A stretch of 64,000 nt of DNA, taken from Erythrobasidium yunnanense (Eukaryota > Basidiomycota > Cystobasidiomycetes > Erythrobasidiales > Erythrobasidiaceae). The stretch is taken from contig BCJC01000005.1 in assembly GCA_001600175.1 (NCBI GenBank), positions 414,471-478,470 of the forward strand, written 5' to 3'. The notes beneath the pieces were generated by a model. The model saw only the letters and a list, made by a program, of their open reading frames with translations, was not told the origin of the DNA and made no database searches. Of the stretch, positions 19,714 through 31,519 are shown one piece after another (within the stretch, counting starts at the first letter, position 1; the number at the start of each line of letters is the position of its first letter). A program made the translations under genes and the position numbers.

Positions 19714-20685
19714 TCAGGCTATAACACACTCTTCGTTGCCTCGATTTTCCAGCTGAGCATCGGAATAGTAGCCGACCTTGATCTTGCCATGACCAGTTCT
19801 CAACTCGCACACGTCTTTGCCTCTACTTGCTGTAGTAGCTGTTTGCGCTGTCGGCATGATCCTGTATCTCAGGACTTGCGAGCTTGTGCTTCTATCGTCC
19901 GAAGATTGGAGAATGCTCTTTGCGCGCAGATCGTCTGTCATTTGCAGTTCGTTGTGAGCACTGCTGCAGGTCAAGATTCCGCTGAAGTCTTTGGGAAGTC
20001 CCATTGATATGTCGTTGTGTCCTGTCGAGCAGCCCGGCATTGTCAGCCCGACCCGCTTGCACAACACACATCACCTGTTACGCACCCGAGCAGTCGACTG
20101 TGATGTGAAGAGGTATATCCAACCTAGGCCTCTCCGGCACTGAGAAGACCGCACTTCCAAAATGCAACTCTGCACGAATGTACAGGGGTCTTCGCAGCTC
20201 GAATGAGCTCGGCAAGTCTTTGACGAACCAGATGTTGCTGATTAGCTTGGCGTGCGTTGCGGAAAGTCTGATGTCGGCGGGAGGAGGAGGTTGTGATTCT
20301 GGAAGACAGACGGAATACCAAGACCGAGGCTGAGGTAGTTCTTCTTCCTCCTGGAGCTGGCTCTCAAGCTCAGAGATGTCGACGAGGAAGTCTTCTTTGA
20401 GATCTTGCATCCGCTTCGTAAATACACTGCGGTATGACATGCTCCCAAATTAGCACAGGACCTGCAGGAACATCACAGAGCCATTCACAGAGGCGCCAGG
20501 GCACGCTGAGCATTAGGAGGAGGTTGATGTGCTGAAGCTTCATCGCTGACTTCGCTGTGTACTGGTGCGCGATCCTCTAACGACATTGATGGTCGGGCCG
20601 GACCATAGACGCTGTCCGCAGCTGAGGAGGTTGATGGTAGGGGAGCGTAGGCATCATAGCTTGGAGGTGCATCAGTGCCCTTCAT
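19714..20685 (-). CDS. Hypothetical protein with proline-rich N-terminus
   Basis: Three exons join cleanly: 20685-20489, 20426-20086 and 20021-19714, coding 281 residues. The N-terminus is low-complexity (MKGTDAPPSYDAYAPLPS) with PPxY-like spacing. The middle has VFTKRMQDLKEDFLVDISELESQLQEEEEL, likely helical and acidic. The C-terminal part (IWFVKDLPSSFELRRPLYIRAELHFGSAVFSV, then GLPKDFSGILTCSS and RGDVCELRTGHGKIKVGYY-like sequence) looks like a beta-rich domain with a repeated TxHGxIxV pattern, seen in some uncharacterised fungal adhesin-like domains. I do not recognise the family with confidence. It lies convergent to the decarboxylase, lacks a GTGGGG site nearby, and is probably outside the aromatic cluster. 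Confidence 0.6.
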
Positions 20686-21332
20686 TGTCGCTGACTATCG
20701 AGTTCGTGCAAGAAAGAGGTATACGAGGCGATGTCAGAGGCGTAGGCTCGCCGGCCGAATACCGAGCAAGGGCGTGAGGTCGTTGAAGCACTTCGTTATT
20801 CAGTCAGCTTCGTCTGGTCGTGAAGCGATGCGTCGAGAGGTGCAGAAGTATCGGAGCTGTATTGACCTCGAAACGCGCAGGACATCTAAGAAGCTGAGAT
20901 ACTCGCACTGCAAGCGTGTTACCCTCTACACTCTGAACGTGAGACAGAAGCACGAAGGTAGAACATAGATAGTAAGCGAATGGAAAGGAGCTAAGAACTG
21001 CTGATGTATGATATGGAGAAAACGAACGAATGTGGGCTAAAGCGGTACTGACGACCTGTTTTGATGGTGCTGATGTTTGCATGTGAATGAAATGAGTGTG
21101 AACGTTGAATGCGTGTATGAGGGATAAGTTTGGCTATATTGTTCTGGACCTCCGAGTCTAGCGGAGGAAGTATGCGTGTGTGAATAGTAGTAGATGGTCT
21201 ATATGATCTTCTTCATTTCTTCTTCTTCTCTCTTGAGGTGTTGGTAGACTGCCATCTATGTGTTCTATGTGTCGCGACTATGGAGCATAGCAAGAAGGGT
21301 CTTCGTTATGTCGTCCGTCTCTTCAGTCGTCA
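20686..21332. other. Intergenic region, nothing recognised
   Basis: About 650 bases between two minus-strand genes, holding the promoter of the hypothetical gene and the 3' region of the flavin oxidase. No convincing frame, repeat or RNA was seen. Confidence 0.5.
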
Positions 21333-23542
21333 TTATAGTCTGAATCCACCCGTGAGGCGCATAATGTTCTTCGGGTCCACTTGTTTCCTGTACTGCCTCA
21401 ACTCCTGCGTCTTTCCCAAATAAAGCTTCTCGACAGGCGTATCCTTGAGCGCATAATTCGGATAATAAGGACATTCCGCCAGGTCTTGTCCATCTTCGAT
21501 AGATGCTTGATAGAGCATGTCGTGAATCTCTTTAGCGACGTTGTGCCAGTACGCATCTTGGGAAGCGAAGAGCCATTCGAGGTTGATGGCGGTGGGGAAG
21601 CAGTCATTGGACGGGCCGTGTGGGTAGGCTTCATGCCCCTTGGTGTGCTTGAACGTGTTGGGCGTGAAGGGCTGATAGCATCACTGCTCAGTATGGCTGT
21701 CAGGAATCAAGACTGAAAACATACCTCAGGCGTGACCGCTACAAGAACACCAGAGTGCAGCAGTGCTTCTTTGCCCCAGAACTGTCATCATAATTCTACT
21801 TCAGCCAACCTGTCTTCACTCGCAAAGTACGAGAAGCCCACCTGAGTCTGATTGACAGCCTGCTTCAAGAACTTCTCCGAATATCTCCTCGTCGGGATAG
21901 TATGGAAGAGTCCTCTGAGGCCCGTAACGTCGTTTGCAGGCGTCGTGTCCAAGAAATCGAGATAGCTGCGCTTCTTTACGGAGTTTGCAGAGGGTAGAGC
22001 ATCGATGAAGTCTTGGAAGACATTGGCGCTTTGAGAAGGATGAGAGTGGTCTAGTGACACTGGGCCATCGTTCGTGCATGTCTCGTTCGAAGAAGCCGTG
22101 CAAGAAGCCAAAGCATCTGAAGCCGGTGGTAAAGAAGGGACCGCGACCGGAGAGGGTGCATCGTAGAAGACCTGCAGGTTCATCGACAGCGAACCAAGGA
22201 TGGATGCATAAGAAGGTAAAATAGCTGCTCTGTTGTCCAACTTGGTGGAGAAGGAAGCGACGGCTCTCGAGCCTGCGTCCAGTTTATCAGATGAGAAATG
22301 ATACATCCCTCCATAGACTTGGGAAGATAGTGGATAAGTCTTCATTTTGATGCTCGTGATGATGCCGAACTGCAGATACTGTTTAGTTGGAAATCACGGG
22401 TGTAGGAAGATAGTAAGACTGACATTGTTAATAGTGCCTTTGAGTGCGCCGAAGAGCTTCGGATCCGAGCAGTCCGTGACGTTGATGACCGTAGCGTTAG
22501 GCAAGACGAGCGTATACTGCAGGACCGAATCAACCGCCAAGCCGTATCTGCCAAACACAAGCTCAGCCCTTGCACATCCTTGGGTAAAGAGGGTGGACGT
22601 ACTGGTTCGACATCCAGCTATAGCCTCCTCCGCCAGCTATGAAGCCGCCTACACCGACGCCGGGCACGCGGCCGCCCAGAACAGTTCGATTGAGAGGTGC
22701 TAAAGCTTTATAGACGCGTTCCCAATATTGTCCGGGCTGCTCACGACTTGTAAGCTATCGGTGGTGCTGACAGTCTGAAGACGGGTCTCGACTCACTCCA
22801 ATCTCTACGCTCTCATGATCAGGTGCGATGTGTATCCTACGAACATGATGCGCCGCATCAGCACTATATATGTAACGAGGGAGTGGGACAGAGTTGCGGC
22901 ATACTGATTGAAATTGTCCATTGAGATATGCAACCCGGACGTCGAGCTGAACCCTGCATTTCCAGCATGTCCTCCAGACTTGATAGCAAATGGAATATCG
23001 TGCTCCGCGACCCATTTGAGCTACATACGAGCATCATAGTTAGCAAGTTGTGGATTGGAAAGAGATGACGCTTGTGCTAACGATTTCTGCTAGATCTTCT
23101 GCGCAAGCTGGTTGTACGACGCCTACAAATAAGCAAGGTCAGTGGTGCTTGTGTGGAGGATGTATAATGCGCGCACATGTTGGATATTGAGTGCTTGAAG
23201 ATAGATAATGCTCGATAGCTTGTTGACCTTTCGACGACACTGCAACGTTCATCAGCTGCTGCCCACTTCCTCTTCCGTCAAATGCTTACGAGGCGACAAG
23301 ACATTCGCAGCTATCGACAGGTTCTGATCCACAAAATTCCTACATGTCTTCTCATTCAGTCTGAAACCGCCGTTATTCCTAGGTTGAAGGGCGTGCGGTT
23401 GTGTATGTGCAGATGTAGTCAGTCTTTTCAAAAGGATGGACGTGCCGTATGGAATGATGGTGCTTCGTGTATATAATTGAGGAGATAAGTGAGTAGTGAG
23501 AAAGGACGCCGCGTAGGCGATGGCGGGGAGTGGGCTAAGCAT
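21333..23542 (-). CDS. FAD-linked oxidase, berberine bridge enzyme family
   Basis: Secreted or vesicular flavin oxidoreductase with an FAD_binding_4 (PCMH) domain and a C-terminal BBE domain. From 23542 the protein opens MLSPLPAIAYAASFL, possibly a signal peptide, then ECRRNFV-like sequence (KTCRNFVDQNLSIAAN). A middle exon reads GVGVGGFIAGGGYSWMSNQYGLAVDSVLQYTLVLPNATVINV, the FAD-binding signature, followed by FGALKGTINN and MKTYPLSSQVYGGMYHFS. The end, CPYYPNYALKDTPVEKLYLGKTQELRQYRKQVDPKNIMRLTGGF, is the BBE motif with the terminal NxxxxxGGF. About eight exons. Such enzymes oxidise sugars, alcohols or secondary metabolites; the substrate cannot be read. No GTGGGG site was found upstream, so I do not place it in the aromatic cluster. 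Confidence 0.85.
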
Positions 23543-24199
23543 ATTATCAGGACTACTGATACTTGTGTGATAGATAGAGATAGATGGATAATTGAGAGAA
23601 TAAGGAGGACAGAATAGAAATGGACAGCTCAAAAGAGGAAGAAGGGAGGAAGGAGAAGAAGATGGAAAGAAGACAAGAGAGCGAAAGGAGGCAGCCGAGG
23701 GAAGAAAACTCATTTCCATCGGCAGTGTTTGCTTGAAGGTCACTCTCGATCCTCAATGCCCTTTGGCAGCCACGCGAGAACCGTTGGGAAACTGTTGCCA
23801 GGGGTAAATGAACAGGAAGACGTGACAGCGTTGTCAGGGCGGAGCTATTCTGAGGTGAATAGAGATGAAATGAGATGATGTGGAATGGAGTGTCTCGGAG
23901 TGTTTGGCCGCTGTTGTTTCAGGATCCGAGACAACGGTTCCAGTTCCTGTCGCGATACCCGCGTTTACCGGGTAGTCAGGGATCAACCAATCACATCACC
24001 TCCAGGTCCAACATTTTATTTTCTACATCTTATCTCACTTTCATCTCATCTCGCAGTCTCCTCGCTTCTTGTCTTCCTCCCAAACATTGCATCCCCCATC
24101 TCACGCTCAGAACGGCAGTGAAGGCTTTGACGCAGCCCTCGCAGCAGCTCTTGCCTTCACACAACAAACATCAGCACGCCTTCTCCACCTCATCCCAAC
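23543..24199. promoter_or_regulatory. Upstream region of flavin oxidase with purine/pyrimidine tract
   Basis: No gene was recognised. Around 23570-23705 the plus strand is strongly purine-rich (GAGGAAGAAGGGAGGAAGGAG), that is CT-rich on the coding strand upstream of the oxidase start, as in many fungal promoters. Confidence 0.45.
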
Positions 24200-24883
24200 T
24201 TATATCGAACTCACCTTCGTATACTCCGCTATCCTCGCAGGCATGCCCTTAATCTTCTCCTCTCGTTCAGCACGCACGCTCTCCGCTTCTCTCTCCCATT
24301 TATGGCCTTTGAAAACTATACTCCTTCCTTTATACGGTCCGCTCTGCATCGCTTGGCGCATCTTCGCATTCCCGCTTGCAGGTATTTTTACTGGACTGCT
24401 TGCTGCACTGACAGAGCGACTGCTGCTGGCATCTTTGAGTTTGTGTAGGCGAGAAGTAGATGCGCTGTCTTTCTGCTGTTGTCGGATCGAGGTAGACGCT
24501 TTGGGTGATCCGGGAGGAAGGGTAAACGAAGTGGAAGTAGATGTAGATGTAGATGTAGATGTAGATGTAGATGCCTCATCCTGCACCCTCTCCCACGCTC
24601 TATGGAGCATCTTCTGTCTCCTCAAGCTGTATAGAGGCTTTACGAGCCGTCCAGCCTGATTCTTCGAGCTCAGGAAAGGATTGTTGGAGTTTGACCATGA
24701 TAGAACAGGCGAAGAAGAGGTAGATGAGGATGGAACGATGCTGGTGCTCCATTGTGATTGTTGTGGTTGTTGTTGCTGCTTCTTCGTTGCTCTTATCCCT
24801 GCTCTTCCCACTCTTGCGACTTCTCTTGCCATGAATCGCTTCAACAGCTGCTGCGATGAGGCGAGCGACGTCGATGCTGCCAT
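24200..24883 (-). CDS. MRPL25: Mitochondrial large-subunit ribosomal protein mL59
   Basis: Fungal-specific component of the mitochondrial 54S subunit. The frame is open to 25048, but the ATG at 24883 gives a basic N-terminus (MAASTSLASSQQLLKRFMAREVARVGRAG) suited to import. Conserved parts are NPFLSSKNQAGRLVKPLYSLRRQKMLHRAWE and the C-terminal KGRSIVFKGHKWEREAESVRAEREEKIKGMPARIAEY. Between them lies a Ser/Thr insert encoded by a hexanucleotide repeat (24538-24573), probably variable in length between strains. Single exon, 227 residues. It is divergent from the ULS1-like gene across about 410 bases. Confidence 0.8.
   Translation of the reverse strand: MAASTSLASSQQLLKRFMAREVARVGRAGIRATKKQQQQPQQSQWSTSIVPSSSTSSSPVLSWSNSNNPFLSSKNQAGRLVKPLYSLRRQKMLHRAWERVQDEASTSTSTSTSTSTSTSFTLPPGSPKASTSIRQQQKDSASTSRLHKLKDASSSRSVSAASSPVKIPASGNAKMRQAMQSGPYKGRSIVFKGHKWEREAESVRAEREEKIKGMPARIAEYTKVSSI
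24538..24573 (+). repeat. Coding hexanucleotide microsatellite (GTAGAT)n
   Basis: Six head-to-tail GTAGAT units, read on the minus strand as alternating Ser-Thr inside mL59. Confidence 0.9.
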
Positions 24884-25292
24884 ACTGAAGATGACTAGTA
24901 TTGATGTGTCTGAAGAGTAGCTGCGTAGGATCTGTCGACTATCTGCAATCGTTTGTGTCAGAGTCAAACGCTGGCAAATGGACAGGTCTGAAAGATCAAG
25001 CAAGTTTGCGTTAAAGCTGAGCCGCAGTACGAGGTATCTACACATCATCTACGTGCTGAATACCAGTCCAACTTCCCAGCTTTTGACTCCCAATTCTCGG
25101 CGCCAAAACAACCCAGATTGAGGCCGTTTTGACACAACTTCTTTCGCTATGCTCGACGATATATCTAGATATCACTCTTATGTTTCTCTACCATCGTTGC
25201 ACCTCTTGCCCTGTTCCTCACTCAAATTGCATGCCTGTCAACGCGTCTTGTCCTTTCCCCTATTCCAGCTTGCTTGGAGACCCTACAAAACG
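24884..25292. promoter_or_regulatory. Divergent promoter mL59 / ULS1-like
   Basis: About 410 bases between divergent starts; no specific site recognised. Confidence 0.4.
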
Positions 25293-28200
25293 ATGGCAGC
25301 TCCAGCTGGAGGAGGGACAGCTCTTTCATTTGCAGAAGCAGCAACAGCACTACGCCCTCTCGCATTGACTACCCTAGAGAAGCAGAATGATCCAGTCAGT
25401 CCTCGTCACTTGTTTACGCGCTTTTTCCTCATGCTTTTTCTGATGCCTTTGATGTGGTGTGTGGATAGACGTATAATGTCCCTCAACACTACCTATATGA
25501 ACTGGCTGTCCATACACGCTACTGCCCGCTCGACACTAAGTTTGCAGTAGAACCCAGCATCCCTGGAACAGGCTGTACGCTCTCTCTTCACCTTCACCTT
25601 CTTCCCTCTTACCTTCTTCTTCCATGCTGATATAATGGTGTGATGCATAGACGGCACGGTCATATGCCTCGAAAATAACTGTTTCTTGGAAATCAAGCTG
25701 GAGCACTCAAGATGGACGACATCGGCTGATGGAGGCCTGTGTAGTGGAATAGGAAGTCTGGCGCCATACACTGTGCGTCATACATCCTAATGTGCAAAGG
25801 GAAAGAGAAGGAAAGCTGAGCAGAGCGTGTTGATTGTAAACAGGCACACGTACAGAACGCTTCGGAAACACATCGTGCAGCTAGAGATGCGAGAGTGAAA
25901 GCTCAGGTACGTCCTCTAATGCTACTATGCAGCATAATATCCTGACTTTCCCTGATTTTCGGGTTCTAAGCAAGCGGAGTACGCGCGTAATGGCGTACCG
26001 CACGGCGCGTTACAGCCCAGGCCGTATAGAAGTCTTGCAGGTCATCCTATTTTAGGAGAAGCCGTGGGCTTTCCCGTCAACAGATTACGTCCTTGTCCTT
26101 CAATGCCAAATGTCGCTCCGGACGGCTATCCCACCTATGGCGGGAAAGATGCACACCTGGCACGGGGCTTCAGGCGAGACGCAGAGGCTCCTACCGTAGG
26201 CGCTGCTCCTTCTTCTTCTTCTGCTGCGCAAGCAGGAACGCCAGCGGTGTCTACACCGCTTGCAAAGACGGGATCTGGACAATCCTTGATGGGAAATGAT
26301 ACTGGCGCCCAGGTTGATATCAAGCCTTTTCACGCCATGGCCGGCTACGATATAATCCCTGGACGCTCGGCTGTGGCTTCGTCGAGCGATATCAAGCCGA
26401 AACCAGGGATGATGCCTTCTTCTTTCGCATCGTCATCTTCTTCTCCTGGTCCTTCTACTCCTGCACTACACAACGGTCTACCTATAAACGGAAAACACGT
26501 ACTTCCCTCTCGTTTGTCACTCACGAACGGCGCAAGTGGAGGCGGGATCAAGCGCGCCTCTTCTTCCAACCCTCCCTCCTCAGCTTCTTCAGGCTCCTCC
26601 TCATCTTCCAAACGTCGAAAAGGCATGAATGGATCATCTATGCCCCTCTCGAGCTCGACGAATGATCCAGCGCGCGATGCAGAACTAGGTAGACTAGGCT
26701 ACGCACCTCCAAAACAGCACCCTTCACAAAGGAAGAAGAGGAAGTCGTCTGAAGGCGGAGATGGCGGGGATGGAGACGGTGGAGACAGTGATGGGAGCTC
26801 TGCGTCTGAAGGTGAACGACTAGCTCGAGAGCGGCGCGCAAAGAGGTATGAGAATAGAATGGATGGCCTAAATTCAGGAAGTGACCACGACCATGAGCAC
26901 GACAGCTACGACTCCGATGAAAGTGAGCAATGCAGAGCTTACAACTCAGATGAAAGTGATGGATATGGAGGGAGGAGGACTGCTGCGATGAATCATATTT
27001 CTGCAAACGGTGGAAGACCGGAGAGGAGGTTGAGAAGAGCTGGAGGAACGCCTGGAGCACCTGTCACTGCTGAGACTATTGAAGAATTCACAAGGAGGAG
27101 TCTGGCCGGTACGGGCTTTGAAAGTGAGTCTTCACGCATGACTTCCTCGTCCAACATCTTTCGCTGATTGTTGCATGTGAAATTCAAGATAATACCGACA
27201 TCGGCAAAGCAAGAGAAGCCCTCGGCCTACAGCACCCAGGCGATTTCATACCAGGAACAAATATCGATCCGTATCCCTATCAATGTGTAGGTATAAACTG
27301 GCTACTGAAGAAGGAGAAGGACGTAAAGGGAGGTTTGCTGGCGGATGAGATGGGATGTGAGTCATTCATACGTTGTTGGTTGGAGAGAGGGGAAAGAGAA
27401 GGCTGATTGGATGACGGGCAGTGGGTAAAACGTGTCAGATGATATCGCTCATGGCTCTCGCGCCGTCGAAAGATAGGAAGAGAAAGACAACTCTGGTCGT
27501 CGCGCCTGTAGCTTTGGTGAGTGAACTCGCCTGTGCAAATCGAGTGAGCCTACGAACTGACAATGTGAACCTTGCTCCAGCTTACACAATGGTACAGCTA
27601 ATCGCATTGAGTTGATAAGGAAGGATGAGCTGATTCCCGAAACCTCTGTCAACAGGAAGGAGGAAATTGAAGAGAAGACAGACGAAGGCACATATGAGGT
27701 CAGCCTCTTAGCTCACACAACGATGGGAGCAGATACTGAGTCGTCCGTCTCGATACCGTCTAGATCCTCATTTATCATGGTAAAGAAAAGAAAGGCATGG
27801 AGCCGAAAGAGATTCTGAGCTACGATATCGTCATCACGACATATGGAGTCATCTCTAGCGAATGGGTCAGTCCTTGCACAAAAATCTGTGATACTCCCGT
27901 ATCGAGAACTGATTAGACGCCCCGTCTCGTTCTCTCAGGTCGACGAGAACAAAGACAAATCCAGCAAGGAGTTCGGTCCGTTATTCGATTGTCGCTTCTA
28001 TCGCATTATCCTGGACGGTAAGTTGTCCTTCCCTCGAATAGTTGAGACTCGTTATGACCATGGCGAGCTGAACGCGATATTGCCTTTCATACTTCAGAGG
28101 CACAACTCATCCGAAACCAAAGTTCAAGATACAGTAAATCGAGTGCTGAGCTTGCTGGTCGATACAAGTGGTGCTTGACTGGCACCCCACTGGTCAACTC

Positions 28201-30846
28201 GCTCGATGATGCCTACCCGTATCTACGCTTTATCGGCATGCCACAGTGGCGACACCGGGATGGTCGGTCTTCAACCACTCTTCCTTGCTCGAACGAGTCT
28301 GAAGCAGCTCATTATCAACGACTGATATTACAGAGTTCTACCCGCATATCACGAAGATTGAAAAAAGAAACCCTAGTCTGGCATCAGACAGACTAGCAGC
28401 TTTGCTGCGAGGGGTCATGATCAGAAGAACCAAGAAGTGTCAATTTGACGGCAAACCCATCATCAGTCTGCCTACCAAACACAAAGAAGACATCGATATA
28501 ATCTTGTCTCCGGAGGAGAGAGACATCTATAATGCGTACGCGGCGTCCATTTGTTGCAGTCGCTTAAATACTGACGGCAATGGTGTTTCCTTGCTTGCTG
28601 CACAGGGTTGAAACTAACGCGCAAGTAAAGTTCAAGAAATACCTCAAAGCCGGCGAGGTGACCAAGAACTACACGAACATCCTGACGATGTTACTATGGC
28701 TAAGGATGTGCTGTGACCATCCTTCTCTCGCCTGCCAGAATGCAACGCCCTGGGAAGATGCGGGCGAAGCGGCGAAACGCACAGCGCAAGAATGCGATAG
28801 AGCTAGAATCATCAACACTGCGCCGTGGGTCGAGAAGGTCAAGAAGGACAGACTGGAGAAAGCTATCAAGGCGATCAAGGATGAGAAGGAGGTAGGGTCC
28901 TGCTTGTGGTCAGACCTGCGCGTTATGGCTGACGAATAAGCATCTGAACCAGGGCAAGGACATCGAAGGCGACGAGTGTCGTAAGTTTAAAGTCTATCCA
29001 ACGCAGAATCCGAATTACCCTTGCCAGAAGCTGACTTCTCCCATTCTTCAGCCGTATGTCGGGAACCCATCGGAGAGGGCAAGATCACGAAATGCTTCCA
29101 TATCTTCTGTCAAGACTGTCTTACCAATATCTTGACTTCTGCGCCTGCCGGGGACATGCTGGAAGACGACGACGCGTCCGTGCGACCCTGTCCATGCTGC
29201 AGAGCTCCCATTTCGGGTGTAAGTGCTATCTTGCCATTTGATGTAGATAGCATTACTGAAGACCGCTTTGGAATATAGGGCAACGTGTTTCCGCTGGCTG
29301 CTTTCGAACCTTCCGAAGATATTCTCGACTTGCATCGAGGCGTCAAGAAATCTCCGAAGACGAAGAAGGGCAAGAAGCCAGAACCCAGTCCAGGCAGCAA
29401 GAGCTTCGCTACTATCGTCGATATCTCGGACTCAGATGATGAGCTTCCAAGCCTGCCTTCTATCAAGAAGGAAACCAAGCCGATTGTCAAAGCAGAGAAG
29501 GAGAAGAAGCCAGTTATTGTCAAAGCTGAAGTCAAAGAGGAAGATGATGAGATTCAGATCATCCCATCGCCGAGTGCAACATTGCGAACGCCCGCTAAGA
29601 AAGCGCCCAAGATGTCAGACAAGAAGAAGGGAAAACGACCGGCTAAAGCGAGAAGAAAGAGGCAAGAATCAGATAGCAGTGATGGAATGTCAGACTTCAT
29701 CGTGGAGGACGACGAGGATCCATATGCCGACCGCCCAAGCAAGAAGAAGAACAAGGGCAAACAACGCGCTTCAAAATCCAAATCGCCCGCTGGGTCCGAA
29801 GCCGACGATACAGGCAGCGACAGTGACAGTGACGACGGGAAACCTTTCTCGCCCGCCAAGATGCGTCTCCCAACTACAATGACGAAATTCGTTCCTTCCG
29901 CGAAATTCGCTCGAATGATGAAACACGTCAAAGACCTCTTTTCCGACCCGCAGACTAGAAGCGACAAGATCATCATCATCAGTCAATGGACGAGTGCCCT
30001 GGATCTAGCGGGAGATTACCTGAGGAGCGAGCAGATCAGATTTGTGGAATTTGATGGAAGATTGAACTTGGAAGGCAAAGATGCCGCAGCGAGGGAGTTT
30101 AAGAAGAATAAAAAGACAAAGATCATGCTCCTCAGTTTGAAGGCTGGAGGTGTGGGCCTAAATTTGACTGTCGCAAACCATGTCATGTGAGTTCGCGCCC
30201 TCAGTTTCGAGAGAGGCAACGAAGCTGATAAGTGTGCTCTTTATAGCAATCTGGATCTTGCATACAATGTTAGCCGGCCCAGGGGTCTCAACTTGAACGC
30301 ATGCTGACTCTTCCTTTCCACAGACTGCTGTCGAAGACCAGGCGTTTGATCGATGCCATAGGTACGGGTTATCCCTCGAGCCTTTGTAATGAATGCTAAT
30401 GCTCGTCGCGCAGAATCGGGCAGATGAAAGAAGTTCATGTTCATCGCTACATCGTCAAGAACTCGGTCGAAGAGCGAATTCTTGCTCTCCAAGAACGCAA
30501 AGTAGGTCTCTCTTACCTCTTCCTGATCTCCCACTGACCGGTTGTTGTTCAGGACGCCCTCATCGATGGCGCTATTGGCGACAAGAGTATCGCACGCAGC
30601 GGACGGTTCTCCGTCGAGGATTTCGTCAACCTCTTCGGTCTTGGACGCCAACAGCCTGCAGAGCGAGTAGCTCCTGCTGTTCCGCTAATACAAGCTCGTC
30701 TTGCACGCATGCCAGCTCGTAATGCTGCTGCAGCTGCTGGAGGAGCGGAAGGTGCGGCGAATGGAGAGGGCAATAATGCCGTTGCTAATATCGCGAATGC
30801 TGCACTGGCTGGTCTGGGAGCGTTCAATGGAATCCAGAATCTATAG
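25293..30846 (+). CDS. ULS1: SNF2-family ATPase with internal RING finger, ULS1-like SUMO-targeted translocase
   Basis: Nuclear DNA translocase and probable ubiquitin ligase of the Rad5/Rad16/Uls1 group. The spliced N-terminus reads through small exons (TYNVPQHYLYELAVHTRYCPLD) into a long Ser-rich disordered region (26064-27130). Then come the helicase motifs: PYPYQCVGINWLLKKE, Walker A DEMGLGKTCQM, ALLTQWKEEIEEK, ILSYDIVITTYGVISSEW, motif II as DEAQ, WCLTGTPLVNSLDDAYPYLRF, LRGVMIRRTK. The RING domain (CPVC...CFHIFCQDCL...CPCC, about 29050-29215) sits between the two ATPase lobes. The second lobe has IIISQWTSALDLAGDYL, LLSLKAGGVGLNL, then DQAFDRCHRIGQMKEVHVHRYIVKNSVEERI. It has more than ten introns and every motif joins in frame. 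The acidic linker near 29400-29850 may hold SUMO-interacting stretches. Confidence 0.88.
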
Positions 30847-31519
30847 GCGATGAGTAGATGAGAGTTGGCAGGAGTAGATTCAGATGCTGAACAAAAAGGG
30901 TTAATTAGTGTTGGAAAATAAGTACAAAGCAGTCTCTTGGAGTATGTTGAGTACTGGACAGCAGTATAGCAGATGCCAAACCGTAACGTGCAAAGGAATA
31001 TACTGCTGCCTATAAGATAAAGTCGCTGATCTGGTACCAACGCTTTTGCTGGCCTTGACAGGCCATACTTCGCGTTTAGGACAGCTAACATTGTCGATAC
31101 AATGCCAGTACTGAATCCCTGTAGATCCAAGCTGATTTGACGCGCTTTTAGATGGGCAATCTGTCAGCCAAACATGTCCGCTTTTCTGCCCAAACAACCA
31201 AACAAATGGATACCGCTTTGCTGTGTTATATTCGTCGCATCTATATGGCCATGCTGTTGCTCTTCTATGTTGATGGTAGCTTGCATTCCTCGCTGATTTC
31301 GCCGACTTCTCTTTTTCACCTTGCCGAAGAGAGACGCGCTGCTTACCAAGGGCTTTCCTCGGACATAAGACTTGTCTTTACAGCAGTTCAACACTCTGGT
31401 AGAAGACATCCAATGCTGCATTAAGGACTGATAACACTATCTGGATCGCACGAAGACTCTAGACCTATTCTGTCCACACTCGTTTACACGGTCAAGCAAG
31501 CTTCGAAGTCCGTACGGCC
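30847..31519. other. Intergenic region, nothing recognised
   Basis: About 670 bases: 3' end of the ULS1-like gene and promoter of the flippase gene. Short frames on both strands show no family resemblance. Confidence 0.5.

Noticed and set aside
21333-23542. Berberine-bridge oxidase as a member of the aromatic cluster
   Set aside because: Separated by an unrelated gene, and no GTGGGG site was found upstream.
24069-24659. 196-codon plus-strand frame
   Set aside because: Mostly antisense to mL59; the Val-Asp repeat is the complement of the Ser-Thr microsatellite.
27421-28396. Apparent frame breaks in the SNF2 gene
   Set aside because: Each is explained by a GT-AG intron that restores DEMGLGKT, LLTQWKEEIEEK, DEAQ and the segment before LRGVMIRRTK.
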